64,000 nt of DNA from Parapedobacter pyrenivorans (GTDB lineage Bacteria; Bacteroidota; Bacteroidia; Sphingobacteriales; Sphingobacteriaceae), in contig NZ_BMER01000001.1 in the NCBI RefSeq assembly GCF_014636865.1, positions 2,406,718 through 2,470,717 on the forward strand, given 5' to 3'. The number at the start of each line of letters is the position of its first letter. Position 1 is the stretch's first letter. Shown here in pieces: positions 32,708-42,471 of the stretch. The notes below the pieces were generated by a model. It had not been told where the DNA came from. It saw only the letters and a program-made list of their open reading frames with translations, and made no database searches. The position numbers and the translations under genes were made by a program.

Positions 32708-35700
32708 TCGTGTTCAATAGGCTCTTTGCGATTAGGATTTCTTTGGCAGTAGTTGCGTTGGGCATGTCCTGCCTGCCGTCGTCAGCCCAGCAGCATAGCG
32801 GCTTTATGCTACCGTCGTTCAAGCAAGAACCGCCGCGTGTTGCACAGTATCCCTTGAAAACAGATCGGTTGTTTTATAGCGATAGCGATATCGAGATAGC
32901 CCGCAGGAACATTACAGCCAATACCGGAGCAAAGCGCATTGCCAATGATATTATCAACGCCGCCGACTATTGGGTGGGTTGGGAGGACCAAGCCATTCTC
33001 GACCTGATGGCTGATGCCCGGGTTCCCCGAGCATTTGACCTGAATGCAACCGGGTGTCCTATCCACGGAGCGGAAGTGTTCAACAAAGGAGGTGCCTATC
33101 CATGGATTGTTGACCCAAAGCATCCTTTTCAGGTGAAGTGCCCGATCGGTAGCGAAGTGTTCCCTGCCAATGATTACGCCACATACTACAAAAGTGGATC
33201 TATCGAGAAATCAACCAGCGACACCTCATACGTAGATGAAGGCTGGGGTTGGGTGGCGCCCGACGGCGAACGATACTGGTTTGTCGCTTATGCGAATCAC
33301 TGGGTGTGGCATAGGCATGTCATGCCCGGAATCCTGAATCTCGCTCGGGCATACCAGCTGACGGGAAATACTGCCTACGCGCATAAGGCAGCTTTGATGC
33401 TGCATCGGGTGGCCGAAGTATATCCTTCTATGAATTACGAAGAGCAATCAAGATATGGTCTGATGATGAAGGCCCGTAACTCGGTATATCGCGGAAAGAT
33501 TGTGAACGCGATTTGGGAAACTTTTTTGGTCCTCACCGGTGCAGAAGCCTATGATGCGGTTTGGGGTAGTATCGATGATAATCTCGCCCTACAGCAACAC
33601 CTGGGTAAGACGGGCCAAGAAATCAGGGCATACATCGAAGCCAACTATTTGGAGGAAGCATTGCGTGCATTTGAGGCTAATAAGGTCCTTGGCAATTTTG
33701 GTATGCACCAGAGCGCGGTTCTGGCTGTCGGTCTTGCCCGGCAGCATGCAGACCTGGGTAAATATATACATTTACTGCTGGAAGACCCCGGTGAGACCCG
33801 GAGTAAAATGGGGATAAATTACGCGCTCTACAATCAGGTGTTTAGGGACGGTTTTCCGTTGGAATCTCCCCAATATAACTCGCTTTGGATCCGTTACCTT
33901 GCTGTGATGGCCAATTTTCTCCGTAAGCAAGGAGTGGATTTATACAAGAGTCCGAAATTAAAACACATACTGGATGCGCCAATTCAATCGCTGGCCATCG
34001 GTCGGTATACACCGGCTCTTGGAGATGGTAGCGATGTGCTGGGAGATATAACCGGTCAGAATTCGGAAACCTACCAGGCTGCATATTCGGCTTGGGGCGA
34101 CTCTACTTATATCGCTTGGCTTAACCAATCGGAAGACGAATATTTTACGACCTATGAGTCGCTGTTTCGGACGCCGGTGGGCAGGGAAAACACCACCTCC
34201 GAGGGCCGACTACTGCCGCCAGCTGGTTCCCGTCTTTTTGCAGGGTATGGGCTGGGCATATTGAATGACCGCGCCGACGAAACAGCGTTAGCGATTAAAT
34301 ATGGAATGCATTATGCTCACTACCATTGGGATTTTTTGAATTTTGAGTTGTTTGCCAATGGGCAGAAAATGATGCCCGACCTGGGTTACCCGGATGCCAT
34401 GAATAATTATGTGCGGGGAATTTATACCTGGTCGAAGAACACGGTGTCTCACAACACCGTGGTGGTTGACAAAATCCGGCAGAACAGTAATCGGCCGGGT
34501 GTACTTCATCACTTTTCTGAAGGTGATTTTGTGCAAAGCATCGATGTGGAATCAAAAGCCTACCAGCACGTCAACCAATACCGCCGGAACCTGGTCTTGG
34601 TGAGCGGGAATGAGAATGAACGATACGTGGTCGATTTTTTCCACCTGCAAGGGGGGGGACAGCACGACTATTCCCTGCATGGTCCTCCAGGCGAGGCAAG
34701 CTTTTCCAGTGGTAGCTGGAGTGCCATTCAGCCCGGCACGTTTGCCGGTCCCGATGTAGAACTCGGGCAAATCTATGACAATGACCTGCTCGAAAAAAGC
34801 GGGGATTCCATCGGGTATAGTGGCTATGGAGGGTCGGGCTTCCAACATCTTTTCAATGTACGGCGCTTGGATCAAGGCAAGCCCATCCTAGCCTTCAAGC
34901 ATATCAATGATTCCAGCGCGCAGCTGCGGATTCACGTGATGCCTTCCGAAGGGCAAACCGTATACACGGCCGACGCGTATGATAAACCAAGGGCTAAGAA
35001 CCACCTGTTGAAATACATGCTGGCAACGCGGAAATCCGTTGATTCGAAACCACTTAGCAGTACATTCGTGGGGGTTTTTGAGACCTTCAACGCTGATCCT
35101 TTTATATTGTCTGTTAAGCAGGTCGATCCAGACAGTGGGCATGGGACTGCGATTGCTGTATCCCGCAGCGGAGCGCTTGACCTGATCATCCGCGATACAT
35201 TGAATTCGACCAAGGTTTTTCAGCACTATGGTATAAAGACCGACGCCAATACGGCGGTAATTACGTTGGATAGCAATCATATCCCGCAGCGGGTTTATTT
35301 CACGGACGGTACCTTTCTGGATGTGAATGGCAGGGTGTTCGAAAGCCATCCCATCCAAGGAACTGTGCTGCAGGTCAATCTCGAGCATAATGAAATGACC
35401 GTGGCGCTGGATTCAATTGAGTCTGGTGCTGCCAGAAATTCCCTGTCCGGCGTTTTCCATTTAACCAATGCTTACCGTACGACGGTGCATCCAGCTACAG
35501 CGGTTTTCGAGTCCGAAAGCATCATGCGTCTAAAGCTGAAAGATGACCTATTGGTGGGGTATTTCGGTGTAGCGGGCCTAGACGGGAAAGACATCACCAC
35601 AGACAGCGAGCTGAACTTCCACCAGCACTATGCTGGCACGGCAATGTTGACCGAGACGCATGAGTACATCGCGCAAGTAGTGAAAGCGGATAGAAAAAAG

Positions 35701-36849
35701 GTCTTTACCGACCAACCGGATCATGCAAAATTAACAAAAGGTGATAAGGTTTGGTTGACAAATGCCTGGAAAGGTGATCGGGTAACATTCAAGACAGTAT
35801 TTTCATGGCGTAAAGAAAACGACGAGCGTCTGTCCAAACTGCTCGCATATACGGATGAGAAAGGGCGCGAGCGAAAGGTGCAGACGCTCGCAGATTGGCA
35901 AAAAAAACGGGACCAAGTACTGGCTGGTATGCAGTTGGTGATGGGTGATTTGCCTGATACCTCCGGACTAGGTGTGCCGCAGGTGCAGGTTATTTCGCAG
36001 GAAAAGCGCGCGGGTTATACCCGGTTCAATATTCGATACCTAGCAGCACCGGATGAGTGGGTGTCTGCTTTTCTGTACGTCCCCAAATCGTCAGGGAAAA
36101 AGAAACAGCACCCAGCAATGCTGGTATTGCATAGCACCGGCGGTGCCGGCAAGGGAATTGTGGATGGGGAAGGCAAATTGCCGAATAGGGCATATGCCAA
36201 AGAACTGGCCGAAAAGGGTTACGTCGTTATCGCTCCTGACTATCCCAGTTTTGGAGATCTGAAAGATTACGATTTTTCAGCAGATCGGTATGCATCGGGC
36301 ACGATGAAAGCCATATTCAATCATATCCGTGCGATAGACCTCTTAGTGGCAAGGACGGATGTTGATGCCAACCGGATTGGCGTAATAGGCCATTCATTAG
36401 GAGGGCACAACGCAATCTTCGTTGGCGGTTTCGATGAACGGCTAAAAGTGGTTGTTTCCAGTTGCGGTTGGACGCTTTTTGACCATTACGATATCGGTGA
36501 GGCGGGGACCAAAGCCTACGGGGGTAAGCTGGGGCCATGGGCGCAGGATCGGTACATGCCATTGCTCCGCCAACGATACGGTCTCGAGCCCGCCCGCGTG
36601 CCGTTTGATTTCGACGAAGCGATCGCCGCCATAGCCCCGCGAGCGTTCTATTCCAATTCTCCGGTTGGCGATCAAAATTTCGCGATTGAAGGAGTGACGG
36701 CGGGCATTGCATACGTTGGGGAGGTCTACCAGTTCCTCGGAGCTGGGGCGTATCTTCACGTGGCTTATCCCGAAGCCGGGCATGATTTTCCTTATGAAAC
36801 ACGAATGGAAGCTTATGCATTCATCGATCGTATATTGAATACTAACTAG
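32704..36849 (+). CDS. Heparinase II/III-like lyase fused to alpha/beta-hydrolase esterase
   Basis: A 1381-residue secreted fusion, much longer than the 600-800 residues of single heparinase II/III-type lyases. After the signal peptide come an alginate-lyase-like (alpha/alpha) toroid (about 60-450) and a heparinase II/III beta-sandwich with the hallmark KYGMHYAHYHWDFLNFELF from Lys532. A linker of about 80 residues after 970 leads to a C-terminal dienelactone-hydrolase/acetyl-esterase-like domain (about 1040-1381) with nucleophile Ser1231 in GHSLGG and His1360 in AGHDFP. The frame is uninterrupted, so this is a true fusion. It would cleave uronic-acid glycan and remove an ester in one polypeptide. 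The start overlaps the preceding stop (ATGA). Confidence 0.85.
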   Translation: MIVFNRLFAIRISLAVVALGMSCLPSSAQQHSGFMLPSFKQEPPRVAQYPLKTDRLFYSDSDIEIARRNITANTGAKRIANDIINAADYWVGWEDQAILDLMADARVPRAFDLNATGCPIHGAEVFNKGGAYPWIVDPKHPFQVKCPIGSEVFPANDYATYYKSGSIEKSTSDTSYVDEGWGWVAPDGERYWFVAYANHWVWHRHVMPGILNLARAYQLTGNTAYAHKAALMLHRVAEVYPSMNYEEQSRYGLMMKARNSVYRGKIVNAIWETFLVLTGAEAYDAVWGSIDDNLALQQHLGKTGQEIRAYIEANYLEEALRAFEANKVLGNFGMHQSAVLAVGLARQHADLGKYIHLLLEDPGETRSKMGINYALYNQVFRDGFPLESPQYNSLWIRYLAVMANFLRKQGVDLYKSPKLKHILDAPIQSLAIGRYTPALGDGSDVLGDITGQNSETYQAAYSAWGDSTYIAWLNQSEDEYFTTYESLFRTPVGRENTTSEGRLLPPAGSRLFAGYGLGILNDRADETALAIKYGMHYAHYHWDFLNFELFANGQKMMPDLGYPDAMNNYVRGIYTWSKNTVSHNTVVVDKIRQNSNRPGVLHHFSEGDFVQSIDVESKAYQHVNQYRRNLVLVSGNENERYVVDFFHLQGGGQHDYSLHGPPGEASFSSGSWSAIQPGTFAGPDVELGQIYDNDLLEKSGDSIGYSGYGGSGFQHLFNVRRLDQGKPILAFKHINDSSAQLRIHVMPSEGQTVYTADAYDKPRAKNHLLKYMLATRKSVDSKPLSSTFVGVFETFNADPFILSVKQVDPDSGHGTAIAVSRSGALDLIIRDTLNSTKVFQHYGIKTDANTAVITLDSNHIPQRVYFTDGTFLDVNGRVFESHPIQGTVLQVNLEHNEMTVALDSIESGAARNSLSGVFHLTNAYRTTVHPATAVFESESIMRLKLKDDLLVGYFGVAGLDGKDITTDSELNFHQHYAGTAMLTETHEYIAQVVKADRKKVFTDQPDHAKLTKGDKVWLTNAWKGDRVTFKTVFSWRKENDERLSKLLAYTDEKGRERKVQTLADWQKKRDQVLAGMQLVMGDLPDTSGLGVPQVQVISQEKRAGYTRFNIRYLAAPDEWVSAFLYVPKSSGKKKQHPAMLVLHSTGGAGKGIVDGEGKLPNRAYAKELAEKGYVVIAPDYPSFGDLKDYDFSADRYASGTMKAIFNHIRAIDLLVARTDVDANRIGVIGHSLGGHNAIFVGGFDERLKVVVSSCGWTLFDHYDIGEAGTKAYGGKLGPWAQDRYMPLLRQRYGLEPARVPFDFDEAIAAIAPRAFYSNSPVGDQNFAIEGVTAGIAYVGEVYQFLGAGAYLHVAYPEAGHDFPYETRMEAYAFIDRILNTN

Positions 36850-36865
36850 TTTGACTGAATAAAAG

Positions 36866-38791
36866 ATGGTAAAAAAGAATTGGATACTTTATGGCGTAAC
36901 GCTGATGTCGCTGGTCTCGATGAGTTTGCGGAGCTCCGAAAAACCACAACGCGCGCATGCAGATGACCGGTTCGTCGACCACGGCGTTGCATCACCGGTT
37001 AGCACGAACCGGGGCGTGGTAGCTACCGTGGATGGACAGGGGCGAAACATTGTTATGGCATGGCTTTTTGATGTGCGGGGAGGATACTCCCTGTTGGTCA
37101 TTGATGAGGAAACAGGCGAAAGTGAGGAGTTTCCCATGCCTTTCGACACTGCAGGGGACTCCCCTTTTTCATCATTGTTTTCCTCGCAGGGCAAATTGTA
37201 CACGTTGTTTAATGGCAATTTTGTGGAGTTTGACCCCGAAACGCGGGCATATACCTTCCATAAAAAGACAGCTCCCCAAATGGCGATGGGGATGACGGAA
37301 GACGACCAAGGACGGATTTGGGCAGTGACTTACCCGAATAGCGGCCTGGTCTGTTATGACCCCGAAATCGACTCATTGACTGATTACGGGTACGTTAACA
37401 AAGAGAATTGGGCACAATACCAGCGCTATATGGCAGCAGACGATACTGGCTGGATATATTTTGCCCTTGGTAATACCAACAGCCAGCTCCTCGCGTTTAA
37501 CCCCGACTCACGAGAGGTGCGGCCGTTGCTGCCAACCACCGAGCGAAAACGTGGAATGGCTTATGTTTATCGCAATCGGAACGGAAAAGTTTTTGGACAA
37601 GCCCTGCAAGATGATGCTGCGCCGTGGTACGAGTTATATCAGGGGAACATCGTGCCGATCGGGGTGGGTCATAGGCCGGAAGCAAAAAATATCATTACTG
37701 GATCGCAGGCGCTTAGGCATCTCGTGTTTCCAGATGGCCGACGGATAGTTAGCCTAGATTTAATCGATAGGCAGTTGACGACGGAAGATGCCGCAGGTAA
37801 CGCACACAAAACTGTTAATTTTGACTACTCGACGGAAGGATCTTGGGTGATGGGGGTGGCCACATCACCGGATCGGCAGTCGATCATCGGCGGAAGCTCC
37901 TTTCCCATGCGGTTGTTTAACCATGCTGTTGCCAACGAAAGCTGGAGCCGCGAAAGCGCCTTCGGCCAGTTCAACGCCATAGCAGTTACAGACCGGTATG
38001 CTTTTTTCGGTTCTTATCCGGGTGGACACCTCATGATCTGGGACCCGCAAAAGCCTTTTACGGGTACTGTGACTGGCCGCGAAGGGAATAACCCTGAGGT
38101 CGCTTTTACCTGCAAACCGATAATCTACCGGCCTCATCGTGTATTGGCCCATCCAAATGACAGGACCATCATGATGAGCGGTACGCCCGATTACGGCTAT
38201 ACCGGTGGTGGGCTGCTGTTTTATGACATGAAGTCTCGCGAACATGTCTTGCTAACGGATAGTCAAGTAGTAGAGAATCAATCGACCATGAGCCTCACGA
38301 CGTTGAAAAATGGGAAGGTGCTGGGGGGTACAACGATTGCTCCGGGAACGGGCGGCGAACGAAAAGCTACTTTGGCCGAGTTATACCAGGTGGATGTTAA
38401 TACGAAGCAGGTGGAATGGCGGAAGCCTGTTATTCCGGGTGTACAGACTTACTCGGACCTGGCGACACGGGCGGACGGGAAGGTATATGGGATTGCGGAT
38501 TATAAACTGTTTTTTGTATTTGATCCTGAAAAACAGGTCGTAATTTACCAGAAGGATGTTTCTATCGATCTGGGACGTACCGTTGGGGAACAATCTCCTC
38601 GTATATTTGTGAAAGGTGCCGGAGAAGATCTCTACCTGCTTTTTCATGACGCCATTACCAAGGTAAATCATGATTCTTATCAGTTAACCTTGTTGGCACA
38701 TACCCCCGAGCCAGTCAGAGCCGGCGGAGACTACCTAAATAACCGTATTTATTACATCAGCGGTTCTCATCTTTATAGTTATGCCTTGTAA
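36866..38791 (+). CDS. Secreted beta-propeller protein of unknown function
   Basis: A 641-residue protein with an N-terminal hydrophobic signal (WILYGVTLMSLVSMSL). The rest consists of repeated blades with motifs such as GKLYTLFNGNFVEFDPETR, DQGRIWAVTYPNSGLVCYDPE and DGKVYGIADYKLFFVFDPEK, typical of NHL/SMP-30-like or quinoprotein-like propellers. I recognise no catalytic signature. It is the last gene of the aminotransferase-lyase operon, 16 bp after the fusion gene. It may bind the glycan or act as a lyase; propeller folds occur among uronate lyases, but that is a guess. Confidence 0.78.
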   Translation: MVKKNWILYGVTLMSLVSMSLRSSEKPQRAHADDRFVDHGVASPVSTNRGVVATVDGQGRNIVMAWLFDVRGGYSLLVIDEETGESEEFPMPFDTAGDSPFSSLFSSQGKLYTLFNGNFVEFDPETRAYTFHKKTAPQMAMGMTEDDQGRIWAVTYPNSGLVCYDPEIDSLTDYGYVNKENWAQYQRYMAADDTGWIYFALGNTNSQLLAFNPDSREVRPLLPTTERKRGMAYVYRNRNGKVFGQALQDDAAPWYELYQGNIVPIGVGHRPEAKNIITGSQALRHLVFPDGRRIVSLDLIDRQLTTEDAAGNAHKTVNFDYSTEGSWVMGVATSPDRQSIIGGSSFPMRLFNHAVANESWSRESAFGQFNAIAVTDRYAFFGSYPGGHLMIWDPQKPFTGTVTGREGNNPEVAFTCKPIIYRPHRVLAHPNDRTIMMSGTPDYGYTGGGLLFYDMKSREHVLLTDSQVVENQSTMSLTTLKNGKVLGGTTIAPGTGGERKATLAELYQVDVNTKQVEWRKPVIPGVQTYSDLATRADGKVYGIADYKLFFVFDPEKQVVIYQKDVSIDLGRTVGEQSPRIFVKGAGEDLYLLFHDAITKVNHDSYQLTLLAHTPEPVRAGGDYLNNRIYYISGSHLYSYAL

Positions 38792-39166
38792 AGGGGAAAT
38801 ATGGGAGGCTCGAATGGGGTTGCTGATTCGATTGTGGCTTATGCGATTTGCTGTCGGGAAAAAACGCATAATATTCGTTTTTTTTGAGCTGTAATATCAT
38901 TTTTTACGCAAAAAAATTGCATATATAAATTATTTGTCGTATATATGCATGTATAAACTAGTTATAAACCGCACCAAGAAATCGAGGGTTTTTGAACCGC
39001 ATGTGACTCGGATAGGATCATGCAAGGGGTATTGTATTAGTGTTAATTCAAGTGATGCCTATGGTTACACCATAAACGTAATTGGGCGATGTGCCCGCCC
39101 AGGCTAACAAGACAAGTTGCCTGCTAAAGCAATTTTCAAGCTTCACCTTAAAATAAACTAATTTTT
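38792..39166 (+). promoter_or_regulatory. 375-bp regulatory gap before SusC 2
   Basis: No gene is seen here. After the terminator candidate, an A/T-tract leads to TTGCATATATA (38917-38927), a weak -7-like ATTATTTG (38929-38936), a palindromic TATATGCATGTATA region (38942-38955), GTTATAAACCGCA (38961-38973) and TGAACCGC (38993-39000). The first, fourth and fifth blocks also occur upstream of the gene at 28192. The block GTTATAAACCGCA ends 193 bp before this start codon and 182 bp before that one. This is probably the binding region of a shared regulator or a conserved leader. Confidence 0.6.
38859..38885 (+). terminator. AT-rich hairpin terminator candidate
   Basis: AAAAAACG at 38859-38866 pairs with CGTTTTTT at 38876-38883 over a 9-nt loop, followed by more T. 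It lies 68 bp after the stop at 38791. The stem is short and GC-poor, so it is a modest candidate for the end of the operon. Confidence 0.45.
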
Positions 39167-42100
39167 ATGAAGAGAAATACCTACTTAAAGCGCATTGGCA
39201 TACCTTACTGTAGATGCATTCGCAAACCGTTCGGGAATATCCCGGGCGCACTTAGTCGAACCGTTCTTGTCCTTTTATTACTATCCAGCACGTGGACGAC
39301 TACATGGAGTATCACCTCCCTTTCCGTGGCGACGGTGACGATGCAGGAACGCACGATTAAAGGCCGCGTGAGTGATGCGAACGAAGCCGGGATCCCGGGC
39401 GTGAGTATCAAAATTAAAGGAACCTCCATGGGCACCGTTACTGACCTAAACGGTCTTTTCTCCATTGCTGTCCCCGACGAGAATGCCATACTGGAATTCT
39501 CTTCTGTCGGGTATATGATGCAGGAGGTGCCCGTCAAAGGGCGGGCAGAAATCCGTATCACGCTGGAAATGGCAGCTGGTGATATGGAAGAAGTGGTCAT
39601 CACCGCTTTTGGTACCCAGAAGAAGGAAAGTGTGTCTGCCGCCATTACCACGGTAAAGCCTTCTGACCTGAAGATCCCGTCGAGTAATTTGACAACGGCA
39701 TTGGCTGGCCGGGTGGCCGGTGTGATTGCCTACCAGCGATCGGGTGAACCGGGGTTGGACAATGCGGAATTTTATATCCGTGGCGTGACGTCGTTCAGTA
39801 CGGCCGGTAAACGGGATCCGCTGATCCTGATTGACCGGGTGGAAATGACTGCGAATGACCTGGCGCGGATGAATGTGGACGACATTGCCTCGTTCTCCGT
39901 GATGAAAGATGCCAGTGCCGCAGCGCTATATGGCGCGCGTGGCGCAAATGGCGTGATCCTCGTGACCACCAAGGAGGGAACCTTGGACCGACTGTCCATC
40001 AGTATCCGGGGCGAGCAGTCCAATTCGTACAATACGAAGATGCTTGACCTGACGGACCCAATTACCTATATGCGGCTTCACAATGAAGCGGTACGAACGC
40101 GGGACCCGATGGTGCAGCTGCCCTATTCATCCGATAAGATACGGGGTACAGAACTGGGGCTGGATCCGATCCGTTATCCGGCGGTGAACTGGTACGATTA
40201 CCTGATCGAAGACTATGCCACTAATCGGCGTATCAACCTGAACCTGACCGGTGGCGGGCAGACGGTGCAGTATTATCTCGCAGCAAACTATCAGAACGAC
40301 CAGGGAATTCTCAAAGAAAGCAAGGAAAACCAGCTTGATAACAACATCGATATCGACCGGCTTCAGGTCCGCTCGAACGTAACGATTAAATTTGCGCCCA
40401 CTACAACGGGTGTGGTGCGTGCCTACGGATCGTTTGACGATCGGACGGGCCCTTATATTCCGAGTATGCGGGATGAATATGATAAACTCGTGACCGGTGG
40501 AGCCGCGGTATTCCGTCAGGCACGGAATGCTTCGCAAGTTAGTTTCCTCCCTTTTTACCCGGCCGATGAAGCCAACCAATTCACCAAGCATATCCTCTTC
40601 GGCAGGGATACGGAAATGTCTATGACGAATCCGTGGGCCAACCTAGCCAGCTCGTTCCAGGAATCAAGGGAGTCCATGATGCAGGTGCAGTTGGAAATGG
40701 AGCATAGGTTCATCGGGAAACTTGAGGGGTTTACAGCTTGGGGGTTATACAACGCGCAGCGGAAAGGCTATTACGACCATACGCGTTCTTATGCACCTTT
40801 CTATTACAGTATGGCGAATACCATAGACGGGTCGTACCGGCTGTTGCCGCTGAACCCGGACACGGGAACGGAATATTTGGACTATGTAGGCGGCGGCAGG
40901 AGGGTAGAAGCTACCCAGTATGGCGAACTGCGGTTAACGTACAACAAGGTTTTGGGCGGCAAGCACGATCTCAGTGGTGCCCTAGTGGGCACGATCCGGA
41001 ATGCGACGGGTACGATTAACGTTGACACAGAAGTGGCCGATCTGCTCCAGATAGCCTTGCCTAGAAGGAATATTTCGACAGCAGGCCGATTTGCTTATGG
41101 GTACGATTCCCGTTATTACGCGGAGTTCGCCTATGGGTTGAATGGCACGGAGCGGTTTGCCGAGCATAGTCGGTGGGGTTTCTTCCCCACGGTGGGCGCA
41201 AGCTGGGTAGTGAGCAACGAAAAGTTCATGTCTGGTCTGAATGATGCCATCAGTACCCTGAAGTTGCGGGGTACGTATGGTGAAGTCGGAAACGATGCAA
41301 TCGGTTCAGATGTCGATCGTTTCTTCTACCTGTCGCAGATCGATATGAATGCCGGAGCATCTTACCCGTTCGGTGTACCGGGTACCATTAACTATTCCCG
41401 TTCAGGCATCACCATCAACCGGTATGCCAATGATCTGATCACTTGGGAAATTGCCCGGAAAGCGAATGTGGGTGTTGAAGTAGGGCTGTTCAATGATTTC
41501 ACGCTCATTGCCGATTTCTTTCACGAAAGGCGCCGAAATATTCTACAGACCCGGCAGGATATCCCGACGACCATGGGAATCCGTGGTACCCCACAGGCCA
41601 ACGTAGGTATTTCTGAGGGGCGCGGAATCGATGCGGAATTGAAATACAATAAAACGATGCCCAGCGGCCTTTGGTTATCGATAAACGGTAATTTTACCTA
41701 TATGAGCGCTCGTTTCAAACAGTATGAGGAGCCTGACTACAGCGACGTTCCCTGGCGTACGCGTGTAGGTACGAAGCTCAGCCAGCCGATGGGTCTTATT
41801 GCCGAACGGTTGTTCGTCGATGAAGAAGAGGTGAACAATTCGCCGGTGCAGGAGTTCGGGGAATACATGGCAGGTGATATTAAATATAAGGATATCAATA
41901 ACGACGGGAGGATCAACGCGGACGACGTGGTGCCGATCGGTTATCCTACCGAGCCCGAAATTATCTATGGAACGGCGTTTTCAATAGGATACAAGGCATT
42001 TGATGTCAGCTTTTTCATCCAGGGTTCCGGCAGATCCTCCTTCTTTATCAGTCCGGAAGCCCTTACGCCATTCACCGGTCGCGGGCAGAAGGCCCTGGTT

Positions 42101-42436
42101 CAGTTGATCGCTGACGATCACTGGTCTGAAACCAACCGGGATATCTATGCGTTCTGGCCGCGGTTATCGGAATATGCTATCGGCAACAACAATCAACAAA
42201 GCACCCACTGGCTACGTGACGGTACGTTTATCCGACTGAAGCAGGCCGAAGTTGGTTATACCCTGCCTGAGAAATTGACCAAAAGAGCCCGCGTTAACAT
42301 GCTGCGGGTGTACCTAAGCGGAACCAACCTGCTTTACTGGTCCACGTTTAAGTTGTGGGATCCGGAAATGGCCGGACTGGGGTTGGGTTATCCGGTTCAG
42401 CGTGTTTTCAACCTGGGAGTGAATATTAACTTTTAA
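39167..42436 (+). CDS. SusC/RagA-family TonB-dependent outer-membrane transporter 2
   Basis: A 1089-residue SusC-type receptor. The signal sequence is unusually long: about 30 basic and cysteine-containing residues precede the hydrophobic core TVLVLLLLSSTW. Then come the regulatory-like domain (IKGRVSDANEAGIPGVSIKI), the SusC motif MEEVVITAFGTQKKESVSAAI, a plug (ILIDRVEMTANDLARM; SVMKDASAAALYGARGANG) and the barrel, ending GVNINF with terminal Phe. It forms a transporter with the SusD protein 35 bp downstream. The gap in front contains the blocks shared with the operon at 28192. Substrate unknown; the neighbours suggest uronate-rich glycan. Confidence 0.96.
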   Translation: MKRNTYLKRIGIPYCRCIRKPFGNIPGALSRTVLVLLLLSSTWTTTWSITSLSVATVTMQERTIKGRVSDANEAGIPGVSIKIKGTSMGTVTDLNGLFSIAVPDENAILEFSSVGYMMQEVPVKGRAEIRITLEMAAGDMEEVVITAFGTQKKESVSAAITTVKPSDLKIPSSNLTTALAGRVAGVIAYQRSGEPGLDNAEFYIRGVTSFSTAGKRDPLILIDRVEMTANDLARMNVDDIASFSVMKDASAAALYGARGANGVILVTTKEGTLDRLSISIRGEQSNSYNTKMLDLTDPITYMRLHNEAVRTRDPMVQLPYSSDKIRGTELGLDPIRYPAVNWYDYLIEDYATNRRINLNLTGGGQTVQYYLAANYQNDQGILKESKENQLDNNIDIDRLQVRSNVTIKFAPTTTGVVRAYGSFDDRTGPYIPSMRDEYDKLVTGGAAVFRQARNASQVSFLPFYPADEANQFTKHILFGRDTEMSMTNPWANLASSFQESRESMMQVQLEMEHRFIGKLEGFTAWGLYNAQRKGYYDHTRSYAPFYYSMANTIDGSYRLLPLNPDTGTEYLDYVGGGRRVEATQYGELRLTYNKVLGGKHDLSGALVGTIRNATGTINVDTEVADLLQIALPRRNISTAGRFAYGYDSRYYAEFAYGLNGTERFAEHSRWGFFPTVGASWVVSNEKFMSGLNDAISTLKLRGTYGEVGNDAIGSDVDRFFYLSQIDMNAGASYPFGVPGTINYSRSGITINRYANDLITWEIARKANVGVEVGLFNDFTLIADFFHERRRNILQTRQDIPTTMGIRGTPQANVGISEGRGIDAELKYNKTMPSGLWLSINGNFTYMSARFKQYEEPDYSDVPWRTRVGTKLSQPMGLIAERLFVDEEEVNNSPVQEFGEYMAGDIKYKDINNDGRINADDVVPIGYPTEPEIIYGTAFSIGYKAFDVSFFIQGSGRSSFFISPEALTPFTGRGQKALVQLIADDHWSETNRDIYAFWPRLSEYAIGNNNQQSTHWLRDGTFIRLKQAEVGYTLPEKLTKRARVNMLRVYLSGTNLLYWSTFKLWDPEMAGLGLGYPVQRVFNLGVNINF

Positions 42437-42471
42437 CTAACTGCTGAAAGTCGGCAATAAACGATATACGA

